Source: a bacterium | GTDB lineage: Bacteria; Cyanobacteriota; Vampirovibrionia; Obscuribacterales; Obscuribacteraceae | Length of the DNA: 12,609 nucleotides | Reading direction: 5' to 3' | Assembly: GCA_030431355.1 (NCBI GenBank) | Contig: JAUIJG010000130.1 | Span: 1 to 12,609, forward strand | In this document: positions 1-8,588 of the stretch, in pieces | Layout: each line of letters begins with the position of its first letter | Position numbering within the stretch: position 1 is the stretch's first letter | Notes under the pieces: generated by a model | Told to the model about the DNA's origin: nothing | Seen by the model: only the letters and a program-made list of their open reading frames with translations | Databases searched by the model: none | Program-made: the position numbers and the translations under genes

Positions 1-1020
1 TCTCACGTAGGCGATATAGCGGAGCAGTTTGCCGAAGTCCCAGCGCATTTGGAAATTGTAGCCGGTTATTTTTGCGTTTCTGGGGAACTGAAGTATTCTT
101 GAGTGATTTAGCTCTCTTATGGTCTTGATCAGGCATCGATTTAAACGGGCGCTTGCGGTGCTGGCATAAATATGACCGCGCAGGTTGCCGCTTTTGTCGA
201 TGCTGAATATACAAGCCACTGACCCGTAGGGTCGGATCTCTCCTTCTTTTGCCAGGTGACTCATGAGAATGTACTGAAAGGAACGAGTGAAGCGCGAGAT
301 CCAGTAGTCCCAGGCGGGAGTGTTGGCGGGGGACTGCCTGAAAGATTGCACTCCGTCCCTGTGGCTTGCCCATTTGTCTGGGTTGATTACCTTGCTTTTG
401 CGAACCAGATCCTGGATGTCGGCCATGGACATAGTCGTGGCCGCCCAACTTTGATAGCCCCCATGTTTCCTCTTTTTCTTCTTATCTTGATTGCGGACCA
501 TTCGCCGGGCTTGCCGATAGAGATCATCGAAGCCAGCCATCATATCCGGCATTTGCCACTGGGTACTGCCTCCTTCCCCTTTCTTTGCCGGTGTGCCGGA
601 AAAAAACTGATTGACCGAATCCGCCATGGCTTCGTACCATTCTTTGTGCTTGGGCGGCTCGGGCAACTTTCGCTTACCTGTTTTTACGCTGGAGATTGCC
701 TGGTTTGTGAAGGAGGATAGGGTCTCGGCGGGCAAAAGTCTGGCTGCCAGCTCCAGTTCGGCCAGGGCAGGCAGATCTTGTCCCATTTCGTTTTTAATCA
801 AACCCATGTAGTAATGGGTTGTGCCGTTGTCAGGATTCTCTTTCATATCCTTAATCAGCAAATTCATGGCGCTCTCGTAGTCGCCCTTTTCATATTCGGC
901 TTTGACCTTCTCAATGAGATGCTGGTCCGATTCTGCCATGGCCGGGCTACATGTAGATAGTGCGCAGCAAAAGACCAGGATGACGCAGAAGGAGGCAAAG
1001 AGTTTTGATTTCGCCTTCAC
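1..1020 (-). CDS. Exported protein with TPR-like N-terminus and TonB-C-like C-terminal domain (3' end outside window)
   Basis: The frame is open from a GTG at 1020-1018 to the window edge, giving 340 residues without a stop, so the C-terminus is missing. The GTG lies one base after the stop of the upstream gene, and no strong ribosome site was seen, so translational coupling is likely. Residues 1-29 form a signal peptide: a KAKSK n-region, a hydrophobic stretch and a probable AMA|E cleavage site. A cysteine at 24 (LSTC) makes a lipoprotein possible but the box is poor. Residues 32-105 look like one or two TPR-type helical repeats (EKGDYESAMNLL). Residues 176-187 are very basic (KKKKRK). Residues 262-330 (GSVACIFSIDKSGNL, then a basic helix and QFPRNAKITGYNF) have the pattern of a TonB C-terminal domain: strand, turn with D/G, strand, helix, strand. 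The precise function is unknown. It is the last visible gene of the four-gene kinase run. Confidence 0.8.
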   Translation of the reverse strand, partial: MKAKSKLFASFCVILVFCCALSTCSPAMAESDQHLIEKVKAEYEKGDYESAMNLLIKDMKENPDNGTTHYYMGLIKNEMGQDLPALAELELAARLLPAETLSSFTNQAISSVKTGKRKLPEPPKHKEWYEAMADSVNQFFSGTPAKKGEGGSTQWQMPDMMAGFDDLYRQARRMVRNQDKKKKRKHGGYQSWAATTMSMADIQDLVRKSKVINPDKWASHRDGVQSFRQSPANTPAWDYWISRFTRSFQYILMSHLAKEGEIRPYGSVACIFSIDKSGNLRGHIYASTASARLNRCLIKTIRELNHSRILQFPRNAKITGYNFQMRWDFGKLLRYIAYVR

Positions 1021-1021
1021 C

Positions 1022-2392
1022 TTAGAAGCCCATCCTCATCTTTATCCAGCTGTTAAGTCGCGGAAATCCCCGGCGAATATACTGGGCTTCTTGATCATTG
1101 GCGCCGATATACCCTGCTATGATCTCAGCCACTGTGCGCTCGAAGCCCTCGGGCTCGCCTTCCACATACTTGGGATAGAGGCTTTTAATGTTGCCGCTCA
1201 GTCTGCTTTTGTCCTCTTCATAAGCTTTCTTGACCGCTTCCACATTGGTGAACTTGCCGTTTATATCGCTTATCACATTGCCCAGCTCCCGGAGTAGATT
1301 CTTGCGAATAATGGTCTGGGGATATGGTGGCTTCAGTCTTCCGGTAACTCTCCACATGCCCGAATCGTAGACGCAAGCTTCTCGACCAACGGTCTCGGAC
1401 TGTCTTGCGTGCATAAAAACATTTGGATTTTTCTCTTCTTTCTGGTGCTGGGTATACTTAAATCGATCCACTCGATTAGAGGCCAGGGAGATCTTGGCGT
1501 CTCCTTTGTAGAGCATCTCTGCGATCTTGGGAGGCAGCTTTCTCACCACATCCCTGGCTGTCTCTACCGTAGCATCACGGACCTCCACCCTGCCTTCACC
1601 GGAGGGCAGGACTTCTATTTTGTTGATGAAAGGGGGGTCTGTCTTCGCTACGGCTGGCGCTTTCTTGGCAGGGCTAGATGCTGGTGCTTTTATCGAATAT
1701 CCCGGTGAAAGCTTAGCCAATATGTTCTTTGACTTCTGACCCAGATTTGAGTCAGGACTTACCGCCACCACCTTTCCGTAGCTTTCTATAGCTTTGTTGG
1801 TGTTGCCTCTGTAGTGGTGGCAGAGGGCCTGGTAGTAGAATCCGTTAGGGTCATTTGGATTGTTCTTTAGATAGCGATCTGTGTAAGCAAGTGCTGAGCC
1901 GTAGTCTTTTTTGTGCATCAATGTTATCGCTCTTGCCAGGTCGGAGCCTTGTTTAATGGCGGCTTCAGAGGCGGGGCGATCCGTCACAGCCGTCGCAGGC
2001 GAATTGCCTGGTGGTGTTTGTGATACCGTATCCGGTACTCCTTTTAATTTGATCAGGCAGGTCTTTGCCGCCCCGGCTTCTTTTGTGCCTTTGAAAGTTT
2101 TGATGATCTCCCGGTATAGAGTTCTTGCTTCAGTGGCATTGCCTTCGCCCGCCTTGCAGTGGGCTGTCATCAACCAGGCTATGGGAAGAGTATTTCCAGC
2201 CACAACCGACTGCCAGAAGAGTTCACCTGCTTCGTGATAGTTTCGTTTTTTATAGAGTTGCATGGCTCGGTCATATTCGCTCTTCCCTCGGGGGGCATCC
2301 TGGGCTCGAACGGCTTCCGGGGTAATGCTCAGCATTCCTGCTATCAGGGTTATGGTGGACAAGGATAAAGCGACGCCTTGTTTTAAAAGCAT
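1022..2392 (-). CDS. Exported TPR protein with C-terminal anthrax-lethal-factor-like (ATLF) domain, probably catalytically dead
   Basis: I chose the ATG at 2392 (456 aa). It begins a good signal peptide (MLLKQGVALSLSTITLIAGM, cleavage near AVRA|QDA) and has AGGA six bases upstream. The frame could extend to a TTG at 2491 that overlaps the kinase stop, but this would put 33 non-signal-like residues in front. Residues 37-120 and 150-230 contain TPR-like pairs (AMQLYKKRNYHEAGELF; ALAYTDRYLKNNPNDPNGFYYQA), separated by a Pro/Thr/Ala linker. A second Ala/Pro/Lys linker lies at 234-254. The C-terminal ~170 residues resemble the peptidase domain of anthrax lethal factor: LLRELGNVISD at 366-376 sits where HExxH should be, followed by a Lys/Glu helix, LYPKY, an EGFERTVAEI helix and a final aromatic helix. 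Both HExxH histidines are replaced (R368, N372), while the Glu (E369) remains. The domain assignment is from pattern memory and would need a profile search. It follows the kinase pair on the same strand. Confidence 0.8.
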   Translation of the reverse strand: MLLKQGVALSLSTITLIAGMLSITPEAVRAQDAPRGKSEYDRAMQLYKKRNYHEAGELFWQSVVAGNTLPIAWLMTAHCKAGEGNATEARTLYREIIKTFKGTKEAGAAKTCLIKLKGVPDTVSQTPPGNSPATAVTDRPASEAAIKQGSDLARAITLMHKKDYGSALAYTDRYLKNNPNDPNGFYYQALCHHYRGNTNKAIESYGKVVAVSPDSNLGQKSKNILAKLSPGYSIKAPASSPAKKAPAVAKTDPPFINKIEVLPSGEGRVEVRDATVETARDVVRKLPPKIAEMLYKGDAKISLASNRVDRFKYTQHQKEEKNPNVFMHARQSETVGREACVYDSGMWRVTGRLKPPYPQTIIRKNLLRELGNVISDINGKFTNVEAVKKAYEEDKSRLSGNIKSLYPKYVEGEPEGFERTVAEIIAGYIGANDQEAQYIRRGFPRLNSWIKMRMGF

Positions 2393-2487
2393 TTCGATCC
2401 TACTCTCCCGTTTAAGACTGGCTTCCTCTGATAATCTACCACCTATTAAAGGTTTTATATTTTCAAGGACGCAGGAGAAGGATAATT

Positions 2488-3585
2488 TCAATCGGATTTT
2501 ATCGGGAGGACAACCTGAAAATGACTTCCGCCAAGGCTGGAGGGTTGATACTCGATCTGACCTTTGTGCAGCTCGGTGATCAGTTTGCAGAGGTAGAGGC
2601 CCAGTCCGGTGCCGATGGTTCTCCTTCCATGCTTATTCTTATGGAATCTTTCGAAGATAGAGCCAAGCTCGTCATCGGGGATGCCGGGTCCTGAGTCGTC
2701 GATGGAGATTTCAACTTCGTTTTTCTTCTCCAGGTAACTCGCCTGAATTGACCCTCCCTGGGGGGTGTATTTGATAGCGTTTGAGATGAGATTGAAAATT
2801 AATCTGAAAAGCTCTTTTCTGTCTCCTTCTACCCTGACCGCGCTATCCACGTTTGAGTTCATTTCCAGGAGTTGAATATTCTTGGCTTTCATCAGCGGTT
2901 CGAGAGCTTCGCAGCACTCAGCCAGGAGTAGTTTTAAATCCAGGGGCTCTTTGTCCAGTTTTAAACTGCCCTGATCGTACATGGCCATGGAGAGAAGGGA
3001 CTCGCACATCTCCAGCAACAGCCTGATGTTGTCTATGGACTTAGTAAGAATGTTTCTGTATTTATCCGGCATCTCTCCATAGTTGCCGTCATAGGCTTGC
3101 TGCATGGTCATATTGAGAGCCAGAAGGGGGGTTTTGAGATCGTGGGTGAGGGCGTAGGCAAAATCTTTTATGGTTTCGGATTTGTTTATCAGCACCCGAT
3201 GCAGGTTCAGGATTCTAATGCCTGAATTTATCCTGGCTAGAAGTTCGTTTTTGTTGAAGGGTTTGGTTAAATAATCGTCCGCGCCGGCGTTTATTCCTTT
3301 GACCAGATCCTCAGACTGAACCTTGGCGGTGAGAAGAATGAAATAGGTATAGTCGCTTGCGTTTTTACTTCTTACATGTTTGAGAACTTCTATGCCGTCT
3401 ATTTCCGGCATCATCCAGTCGCATATGATCATCCTGGGGGCATCTGTCTGGTCGACGATGGAAAGCGCTTCCCGTCCACCTTCCGCCACCACGACCTCAA
3501 AGCCTGATTTACTCAGTATTGTTTTGAGAAGAAGTCTCGAGTTCGGGTCGTCATCGACAATGAGAACGCGTCTTTCAATCTTCAT
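2488..3585 (-). CDS. Response regulator-histidine kinase (REC-HisKA-HATPase)
   Basis: A 365-residue cytoplasmic two-component protein with no membrane segment. Residues 6-120 form a receiver domain with the acidic pocket DDD at 11-13, phospho-acceptor D56 in CDWMMPEIDG and conserved K108 in LTKPF. The HisKA domain carries H148 in LTHDLKTPL. The HATPase domain has the N box (NLISNAIKYTP, 265-275), G1 (DDSGPGIP, 296-303) and G2 (GTGLGL, 325-330), so all motifs for autophosphorylation are present. The N-terminal receiver suggests it is controlled by phosphate from another kinase, or by its own. The ATG at 3585 lies inside the end of the upstream hybrid kinase gene (11 bp overlap), with a weak GAG ribosome site, so the two are almost certainly co-transcribed and translationally coupled. 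The upstream protein ends in an HPt domain, which makes this receiver a natural candidate partner; this is inference. Confidence 0.93.
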   Translation of the reverse strand: MKIERRVLIVDDDPNSRLLLKTILSKSGFEVVVAEGGREALSIVDQTDAPRMIICDWMMPEIDGIEVLKHVRSKNASDYTYFILLTAKVQSEDLVKGINAGADDYLTKPFNKNELLARINSGIRILNLHRVLINKSETIKDFAYALTHDLKTPLLALNMTMQQAYDGNYGEMPDKYRNILTKSIDNIRLLLEMCESLLSMAMYDQGSLKLDKEPLDLKLLLAECCEALEPLMKAKNIQLLEMNSNVDSAVRVEGDRKELFRLIFNLISNAIKYTPQGGSIQASYLEKKNEVEISIDDSGPGIPDDELGSIFERFHKNKHGRRTIGTGLGLYLCKLITELHKGQIEYQPSSLGGSHFQVVLPIKSD

Positions 3586-6163
3586 TTTTACTCAACTCGC
3601 TAAGCTCCAGGCTGACCCTTTCAAGTTGCAGAATCAAACCCTGCACCAGTTTATCCGTCTCTGGAAAGTTCTTTTTGTCAGCCGCTATTTCAAGCTCTTC
3701 AATTTGGTTAACTACATCCGTGGCTCCGAGATTCCCGACCGCTCCTCTTATCTGATGAGTAGCGGCTTTTAAATTGGAAAGTCCGACTTCACCGGTGGAC
3801 TGTCTCAGCTGTTTTTTGTATTCCGGTAGGGTGTCTATGAACGTTTGGGCAGCTTCCCTGATCAACTCTCTGTCATTTTGAAACAGCTCCTTCACAAACT
3901 CTTTGTTTACCAGAGCTTTTCCCCTGCTTGCTTCTATAAGATCGCCCTTCTCTCTGGAGCAAACTTCTTCCAGCTTTCGAAAGAGTTCCGAGGCTGAAAA
4001 AGGTTTGGAGATATAGTCGTCCACGCCTGCCTCAATGAATTTTTCTCTTTCATCTTTGGTGGCGTATGCGGTGGAAGCAATGATACTGACGTGATTGCCG
4101 GTCTCCTCTTCCTGGGCTCTTATCAGTTTGGTGGCTGTGATACCGTCCATGGTCGGCATCTGTAAGTCCATAATGATTGCGTCGTATGTGTTGTTGGAAA
4201 GCTCCCTAAGAACATCCTGACCGTTCTCTACAATTTTTGAGCTGTGACCCCGGCGTCCAAGGAGGAGAGAGACAATCTTCTGGTTGACTTTGTCGTCTTC
4301 GGCAATCAATATCTTCAGCTTCCTGCTTTCTGCCGATTGGCTGGTTGTGGAGGAATAGATCTTTTCCCTGAGCTGAGGGTAGTGTTCGATCAAATCTATT
4401 AGAGCGGCCAGCAATTTAGACTCGCTAACGGGTTTTGCCACCACGTGCATGATGTCCATCTGAGACACATCGAGCTGAATTTTTGGCGTCTTATCCTGGG
4501 ATAGAAGCAGAAGAGGCATATCAAAAAACTTTGGATCGTTTCTTATCTGCGAAACCAGATCCAGTCCTTCCAGCTCTCTGGAGCCTGCGTCTACTATTGC
4601 CATTGAGAAAGGCGTGCCTTTGCCGTATGCGTTTAACAGCTCACTAATGGCGCTGGGGTTTGAGGTTGCTGTTCTTACTCTCATTTGCCAGGACTCAAGC
4701 ATAAGGCTGAGCACTTTTCTGGACATGGGTTCCTCGTCAACCACGAGGACTGATATGTCTCTCAAGATACTGCTTGCTTTCGGTGAAACTGTCTCGCTGG
4801 CGTAGGCCGGCTTCTGTAGCTTGATCACGAAGCTGAATTTAGAGCCTTCCCCTTCCTCGCTCTCCAGCCAGATCCAGCCCTCCATAAGCTCCACCAGTTT
4901 GTGGGCTATGGTAAGACCAAGACCGGTTCCACCGTAATTCCTTGACACCGAACTATCAGCCTGGATAAATGCTTCGAAAATGGAATTCTTTTTGTCGTCG
5001 GGAATACCGATACCTGTGTCTGTGACCTCACAGCGAAGGGCGATACAGTCTGAAGCCGGATTTTCAGATTCTTCTTCCAGTGATACTGTCACCGATATCA
5101 TGCCCTTGTCGGTAAATTTAAGCGCGTTGCCGATTAGATTGAGAAATATTTGACGTATCCTGTTCCAATCTCCGATCAAAATATGGGGAATAGCCGGATC
5201 CACTTCATGGCTTATAACCAGACCTTTCTTGCGGGCGTTGAAAGAGAAGAGCTGAACAACCTCGGCCACCGATTCGTGGAGGTCGAAGGGTTCATCCACA
5301 AGGCTGAGCTGGCCCGATTCAATTTTAGAAAAATCGAGAATATCGTCGACAATGCCGGTCAATACTTCGGCGGAGCGCTTGGCCGTGACCAGATAGTCCT
5401 CTTGCTCTTCGGTTAGCTCCGTGTCGAGCGCAAGTTGCAGCATTCCATATATACCGTTCAGCGGCGTTCTTATTTCGTGGCTCACCTGGGCGATGAATTC
5501 GTCTTTAGCCTGGTTTGCTTTTTCGGAAGCTTCTTTGGCCTCTTTTAAGTTGTCAATGACTTTCTTGCGTTCGGAGATATCCTGAATGAAAGCGGAGAAG
5601 AAATGATTCTCTCCCTGGCCGATAGGAACCACCGACACTTCCACCGGGAATTCCTCACCACTTTTCCTCAGCGCGGTCATGGATAACCGTTTGTTTAAAA
5701 TGGATGTCTCCGACTTTGTCTCGGAGCTTTCTCCGCCGCTTTTAATAAGGTTTCGCCAGCCCCTCTGGTAGGCTTCCCGGTACTGTCTGGGAATCATGGT
5801 CTCCAGCATCGGTTTGCCGCGGACCTCAGACTTTTTCCAGCCGAATATCTCTTCAGCTCGATGGTTCCAGAATATGATTCGGCCCAGATGATTGGTGCCT
5901 ACCACGGCGTCCAGGGCGCCTGTAAGGACCTGTTCAATGTTGGTTCTGAAAGAGCGGTCATCGATGGCCACTGCCATGATTTTTCCCGAACTTGTCATGT
6001 TCTCCCATGACAATTGGTCCCTCAGTTCGAACAGCTCTTCTTCAAGCCTGGCAATCTTTTCCAGAACTTCTTTCTTGTTCCCTTTTTTCCTTCTCATCGC
6101 CATGTGATTTTCAAGGCCAACTATGATTGAATGGAAGTCTAAGTATGTCCGACAGTCCGACAC
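3575..6163 (-). CDS. Hybrid sensor histidine kinase: PAS-HisKA-HATPase-REC-REC-HPt
   Basis: An 862-residue soluble hybrid kinase. In order: a charged coiled-coil-like helix (about 25-55), a PAS sensor domain (about 75-198, [16 protein letters not shown], ending in FIQDISERK), HisKA with H229 in [12 protein letters not shown], and HATPase with N box NLIGNALKF (342-350), G1 DTGIGIP (382-388) and G2 GGTGLGL (411-417). Two receivers and an HPt domain with H803 in [14 protein letters not shown] follow. Receiver 1 (471-592) keeps D525 and K577 but its usual MPxxDG loop is replaced by DAGSRELEG. Receiver 2 (617-735) is canonical (EDD 622-624, D666 in [11 protein letters not shown]720). This is the BarA/ArcB-like phosphorelay architecture. 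No transmembrane helix is seen, so it senses a cytoplasmic signal through PAS. The GTG start at 6163 is uncertain: ATG at 6103 (residue 21) is an alternative and neither has a clear ribosome site. The gene diverges from the NarL-type regulator. Confidence 0.95.
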   Translation of the reverse strand: MSDCRTYLDFHSIIVGLENHMAMRRKKGNKKEVLEKIARLEEELFELRDQLSWENMTSSGKIMAVAIDDRSFRTNIEQVLTGALDAVVGTNHLGRIIFWNHRAEEIFGWKKSEVRGKPMLETMIPRQYREAYQRGWRNLIKSGGESSETKSETSILNKRLSMTALRKSGEEFPVEVSVVPIGQGENHFFSAFIQDISERKKVIDNLKEAKEASEKANQAKDEFIAQVSHEIRTPLNGIYGMLQLALDTELTEEQEDYLVTAKRSAEVLTGIVDDILDFSKIESGQLSLVDEPFDLHESVAEVVQLFSFNARKKGLVISHEVDPAIPHILIGDWNRIRQIFLNLIGNALKFTDKGMISVTVSLEEESENPASDCIALRCEVTDTGIGIPDDKKNSIFEAFIQADSSVSRNYGGTGLGLTIAHKLVELMEGWIWLESEEGEGSKFSFVIKLQKPAYASETVSPKASSILRDISVLVVDEEPMSRKVLSLMLESWQMRVRTATSNPSAISELLNAYGKGTPFSMAIVDAGSRELEGLDLVSQIRNDPKFFDMPLLLLSQDKTPKIQLDVSQMDIMHVVAKPVSESKLLAALIDLIEHYPQLREKIYSSTTSQSAESRKLKILIAEDDKVNQKIVSLLLGRRGHSSKIVENGQDVLRELSNNTYDAIIMDLQMPTMDGITATKLIRAQEEETGNHVSIIASTAYATKDEREKFIEAGVDDYISKPFSASELFRKLEEVCSREKGDLIEASRGKALVNKEFVKELFQNDRELIREAAQTFIDTLPEYKKQLRQSTGEVGLSNLKAATHQIRGAVGNLGATDVVNQIEELEIAADKKNFPETDKLVQGLILQLERVSLELSELSKNED
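6147..6162. repeat. Perfect tandem 8-bp direct repeat next to the divergent kinase/regulator gap
   Basis: GTCCGACA occurs twice in direct tandem. It overlaps the first codons of the hybrid kinase if the GTG at 6163 is used, but lies in the untranslated divergent region if translation starts at the ATG at 6103. A regulator binding site is possible, for example for the adjacent NarL-type protein, but the motif does not match the classical NarL heptamer. Chance is not excluded. Confidence 0.4.
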
Positions 6164-6214
6164 CTACCTAATATATCATTGTGAAAGACCAGATTTTATA
6201 AAGGATCAGCCGAG

Positions 6215-6877
6215 ATGCCCGAATCCGCTAGAAAGATATCCGTGGTGATAGTGGAAGACCATGAACTGATGAGGGATGGTATTAGATCTTCCATCGAAGT
6301 CGGAGATAGGTTTTCTGTGGTTGGCGAAGCAGGCGACGGTAAAGAAGCGATTGAGCTTGTTACAAGGATCAACCCGGACGTAGTGATTATGGATATCGGT
6401 CTTCCCAACATCGATGGTATTGAGGCGACCAGGCAGTTGAGAGAGCTGGCACCCCAGGTTAAGGTAATAATGCTCACCTCCCACAGGGCTGAGAACGAAG
6501 TTTTCGCCTCTTTCTGTTCCGGAGCGTCAGGCTACTGTTTGAAAGAGTCGGCTTCAAAGCTGCTGAAGACCGCTCTGGACTCGGTGGCCGATGGCGCCAT
6601 CTGGTTAGATCCCCATATTGCAGGGTTTGTGGTGGAGGCCTTCAGTCTGGCGGGTAAAAATACATCCAGTCAAAATAGCCAGGAGAATCCTCTTTCGGAA
6701 AGAGAGGTGGATGTATTGAAGCTCGTGGTTGAAGGAATGAGCAACAAAGAGATTGCCGGAAGCCTTACTATCAGTACTGCCACGGTTCGAACCCATGTGG
6801 AGCATATCTTAGAGAAGCTTGCTGTTTCAGGTAGAACCCAGGCGGCGGTGGAAGCGATTCGCAGGAATCTGGTTTAG
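6215..6877 (+). CDS. NarL/FixJ-family response regulator (REC + LuxR-type HTH)
   Basis: A 220-residue DNA-binding response regulator. The receiver spans about 7-122, with acidic residues E14 and D15, phospho-acceptor D60 in VIMDIGLPNIDG, T88 in IMLTSH and K110 in CLKES. A Ser/Asn/Gln linker (about 148-157) leads to a LuxR/GerE helix-turn-helix (158-217: PLSEREVDVLKLVVEG, SNKEIAGSL, TVRTHVEHILEKL). The ATG at 6215 has AAGGA nine bases upstream. The reading frame ends in TAG, followed directly by two more stop triplets. It is divergent from the hybrid kinase with only 51 bp between the annotated starts, so the two probably share control sequences. The kinases here are HisKA type, whereas many NarL regulators pair with HisKA_3 kinases, so pairing with the neighbours is likely but not certain. 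Confidence 0.95.
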   Translation: MPESARKISVVIVEDHELMRDGIRSSIEVGDRFSVVGEAGDGKEAIELVTRINPDVVIMDIGLPNIDGIEATRQLRELAPQVKVIMLTSHRAENEVFASFCSGASGYCLKESASKLLKTALDSVADGAIWLDPHIAGFVVEAFSLAGKNTSSQNSQENPLSEREVDVLKLVVEGMSNKEIAGSLTISTATVRTHVEHILEKLAVSGRTQAAVEAIRRNLV

Positions 6878-6909
6878 TAATAGCCTGTCCCCGTCCTGAC
6901 CTCTTGCCC

Positions 6910-6933
6910 AAAGCCCTTGTTTTTAGAGGCTTT
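6910..6933 (+). terminator. Possible weak hairpin downstream of the response regulator
   Basis: AAAGCC and GGCTTT form a 6-bp perfect stem around a 12-base loop, 33 bases after the regulator stop. There is no following T-tract, so if it terminates transcription it is not a classical rho-independent site. Confidence 0.2.
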
Positions 6934-6939
6934 AGCTGA

Positions 6940-6961
6940 CCATCGGTCAAATTACCGATGG
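6940..6961. promoter_or_regulatory. Perfect inverted repeat (8-6-8) upstream of the pilin gene, possible operator
   Basis: CCATCGGT, six bases, then ACCGATGG: a perfect palindromic arm pair with an AT-rich spacer, about 127 bases before the pilin start. No T-run follows, so it reads better as a dimer-binding operator than as a terminator. A TATGAT hexamer at 7001-7006 could be the -10 of a downstream promoter, but I found no convincing -35. The rest of the 210-bp gap (6878-7087) holds a second, looser pair CTGCCT/AGGCAG around 7017-7048 and a small TCGC-GCAA-GCGA hairpin at 7052-7063, which would lie in the leader of the pilin mRNA. Confidence 0.4.
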
Positions 6962-7087
6962 ATAAAATACGTAATCCAACTTTCCAAAACCCGCTATTTA
7001 TATGATGTGGAAACCCTGCCTGGCTTGGTAATTTGAAAGTAGGCAGACAAATCGCGCAAGCGAGCAAAACAAGTGGGCAGGAATATC

Positions 7088-7674
<587 letters not shown>

Positions 7675-7749
7675 TCAATGAGAGTACCTTCTTTCAGGAA
7701 CTTGTAAGTTATGCGGAGTTTAGTGGTTAGACTCAGGACGGTGATACAG

Positions 7750-8502
7750 ATGGGTGATGTTGGTTTTGTTGATGAGAATACGGTTTTGGGTGGCAGGTCT
7801 ACTTATTCCGATTTACCTATCCAGGTGGCGGAGCGGTCGGTATCTAGAAAGGAGCTTTTGGAGTCATTGAATCTTGGTGCCGATGAGGAGATATCCGGTA
7901 TTCTAAGCAATCTTGATAAGCTCTTGAACTCCAGTTACTGCACCAGGGATGAGCGTTATACTTTTAACAGCATACTCAATAGAGGCACAGCCAGGCTGCA
8001 ATTCTACATTCTTCAGCAGTTGAAAGCCGATATATGTTCTATGAATGCCCTGAGGCTTGAGTCGGCCAGATTGATCCTTGATAAAGAGATCAAGTTTGAG
8101 GTTTATAAAGTCGACAGGAGCATCAGGTTTGAGAACCTTGAAGGTGTTTTTGTTATCCTGAACGATGGAAAAACTCGCTGTAAAACACCGGTGAGGTTGG
8201 TCTCTTTCGAGATGGTTGAAGGGCAGGGGATGTTGGTTTCGGTTGAGTCTCATAATCCTTTCACCAGCTACTCAAGCTCCACCTTCATCAAATTGACATT
8301 GACCACCGCCAGTGATGCCGGGTCGGTTATTATTGCCGATGATAGATCGAGAAAAAGCGATTCTATGAAGCGATTTCGTAAGAGCTACTCGGATCTTGAA
8401 AGTATTAGCAAAACCGGAGCCTGGTCCATTCGGAAGTTTGACGGATTGCTCAGTTTCTTCGGTAGAGTGTTTGGCAAAAGAGCCGAGCGAATCGATAAGT
8501 AA
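7750..8502 (+). CDS. Hypothetical protein, family not recognised
   Basis: I do not recognise this protein. I prefer the ATG at 7750 (250 aa) because GGTGA lies six bases upstream. An ATG at 7711 would add 13 residues (MRSLVVRLRTVIQ) but has no ribosome site. There is no signal peptide or transmembrane segment. The first half is helical and charged, with two leucine-rich stretches (ISGILSNLDKLLN, LQFYILQQLKAD). The middle (roughly DKEIKFEVYKVDRSIRF to STFIKLTLTT) alternates strand-like hydrophobic residues and looks like a beta domain, perhaps a small barrel. The C-terminal 60 residues are Ser/Arg/Lys-rich (DDRSRKSDSMKRFRKSY) and end with an aromatic-basic segment (LLSFFGRVFGKRAER) that could touch membrane or nucleic acid. 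It follows the pilin by 92 bp and precedes a strong terminator, so it may share the pilin transcript. Confidence 0.75.
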   Translation: MGDVGFVDENTVLGGRSTYSDLPIQVAERSVSRKELLESLNLGADEEISGILSNLDKLLNSSYCTRDERYTFNSILNRGTARLQFYILQQLKADICSMNALRLESARLILDKEIKFEVYKVDRSIRFENLEGVFVILNDGKTRCKTPVRLVSFEMVEGQGMLVSVESHNPFTSYSSSTFIKLTLTTASDAGSVIIADDRSRKSDSMKRFRKSYSDLESISKTGAWSIRKFDGLLSFFGRVFGKRAERIDK

Positions 8503-8525
8503 ATGTTTCCCCCGTTGTCCACTTG

Positions 8526-8560
8526 GCTGTCCTGTTTGCCGCAGGACAGTCATTCTTTTT
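8526..8560 (+). terminator. Rho-independent terminator
   Basis: CTGTCCTG (8527-8534), a seven-base loop, and CAGGACAG (8542-8549) form a perfect 8-bp stem, extended by a G-T pair, with a T-rich run ending TTTTT at 8556-8560. It lies 24 bases after the hypothetical gene and separates the pilin unit from the TPR lipoprotein pair. Confidence 0.85.
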
Positions 8561-8588
8561 GTTGTATCATTACTTAGATGTTTCTAGT

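Noticed and set aside
256..1297. Several plus-strand frames of 60-154 residues across the left end
   Set aside because: They lie antisense to two continuous minus-strand genes with signal peptides and recognisable domains, and show no domain features of their own.
2393..2491. Extension of the ATLF-like protein to a TTG at 2491
   Set aside because: The added 33 residues precede and would bury a good signal peptide; the ATG at 2392 has its own AGGA site.
6164..6214. Promoter hexamers for the response regulator in the divergent gap
   Set aside because: TTGTGA and TTTATA can be picked out but only 10 bases apart, so I do not call them.
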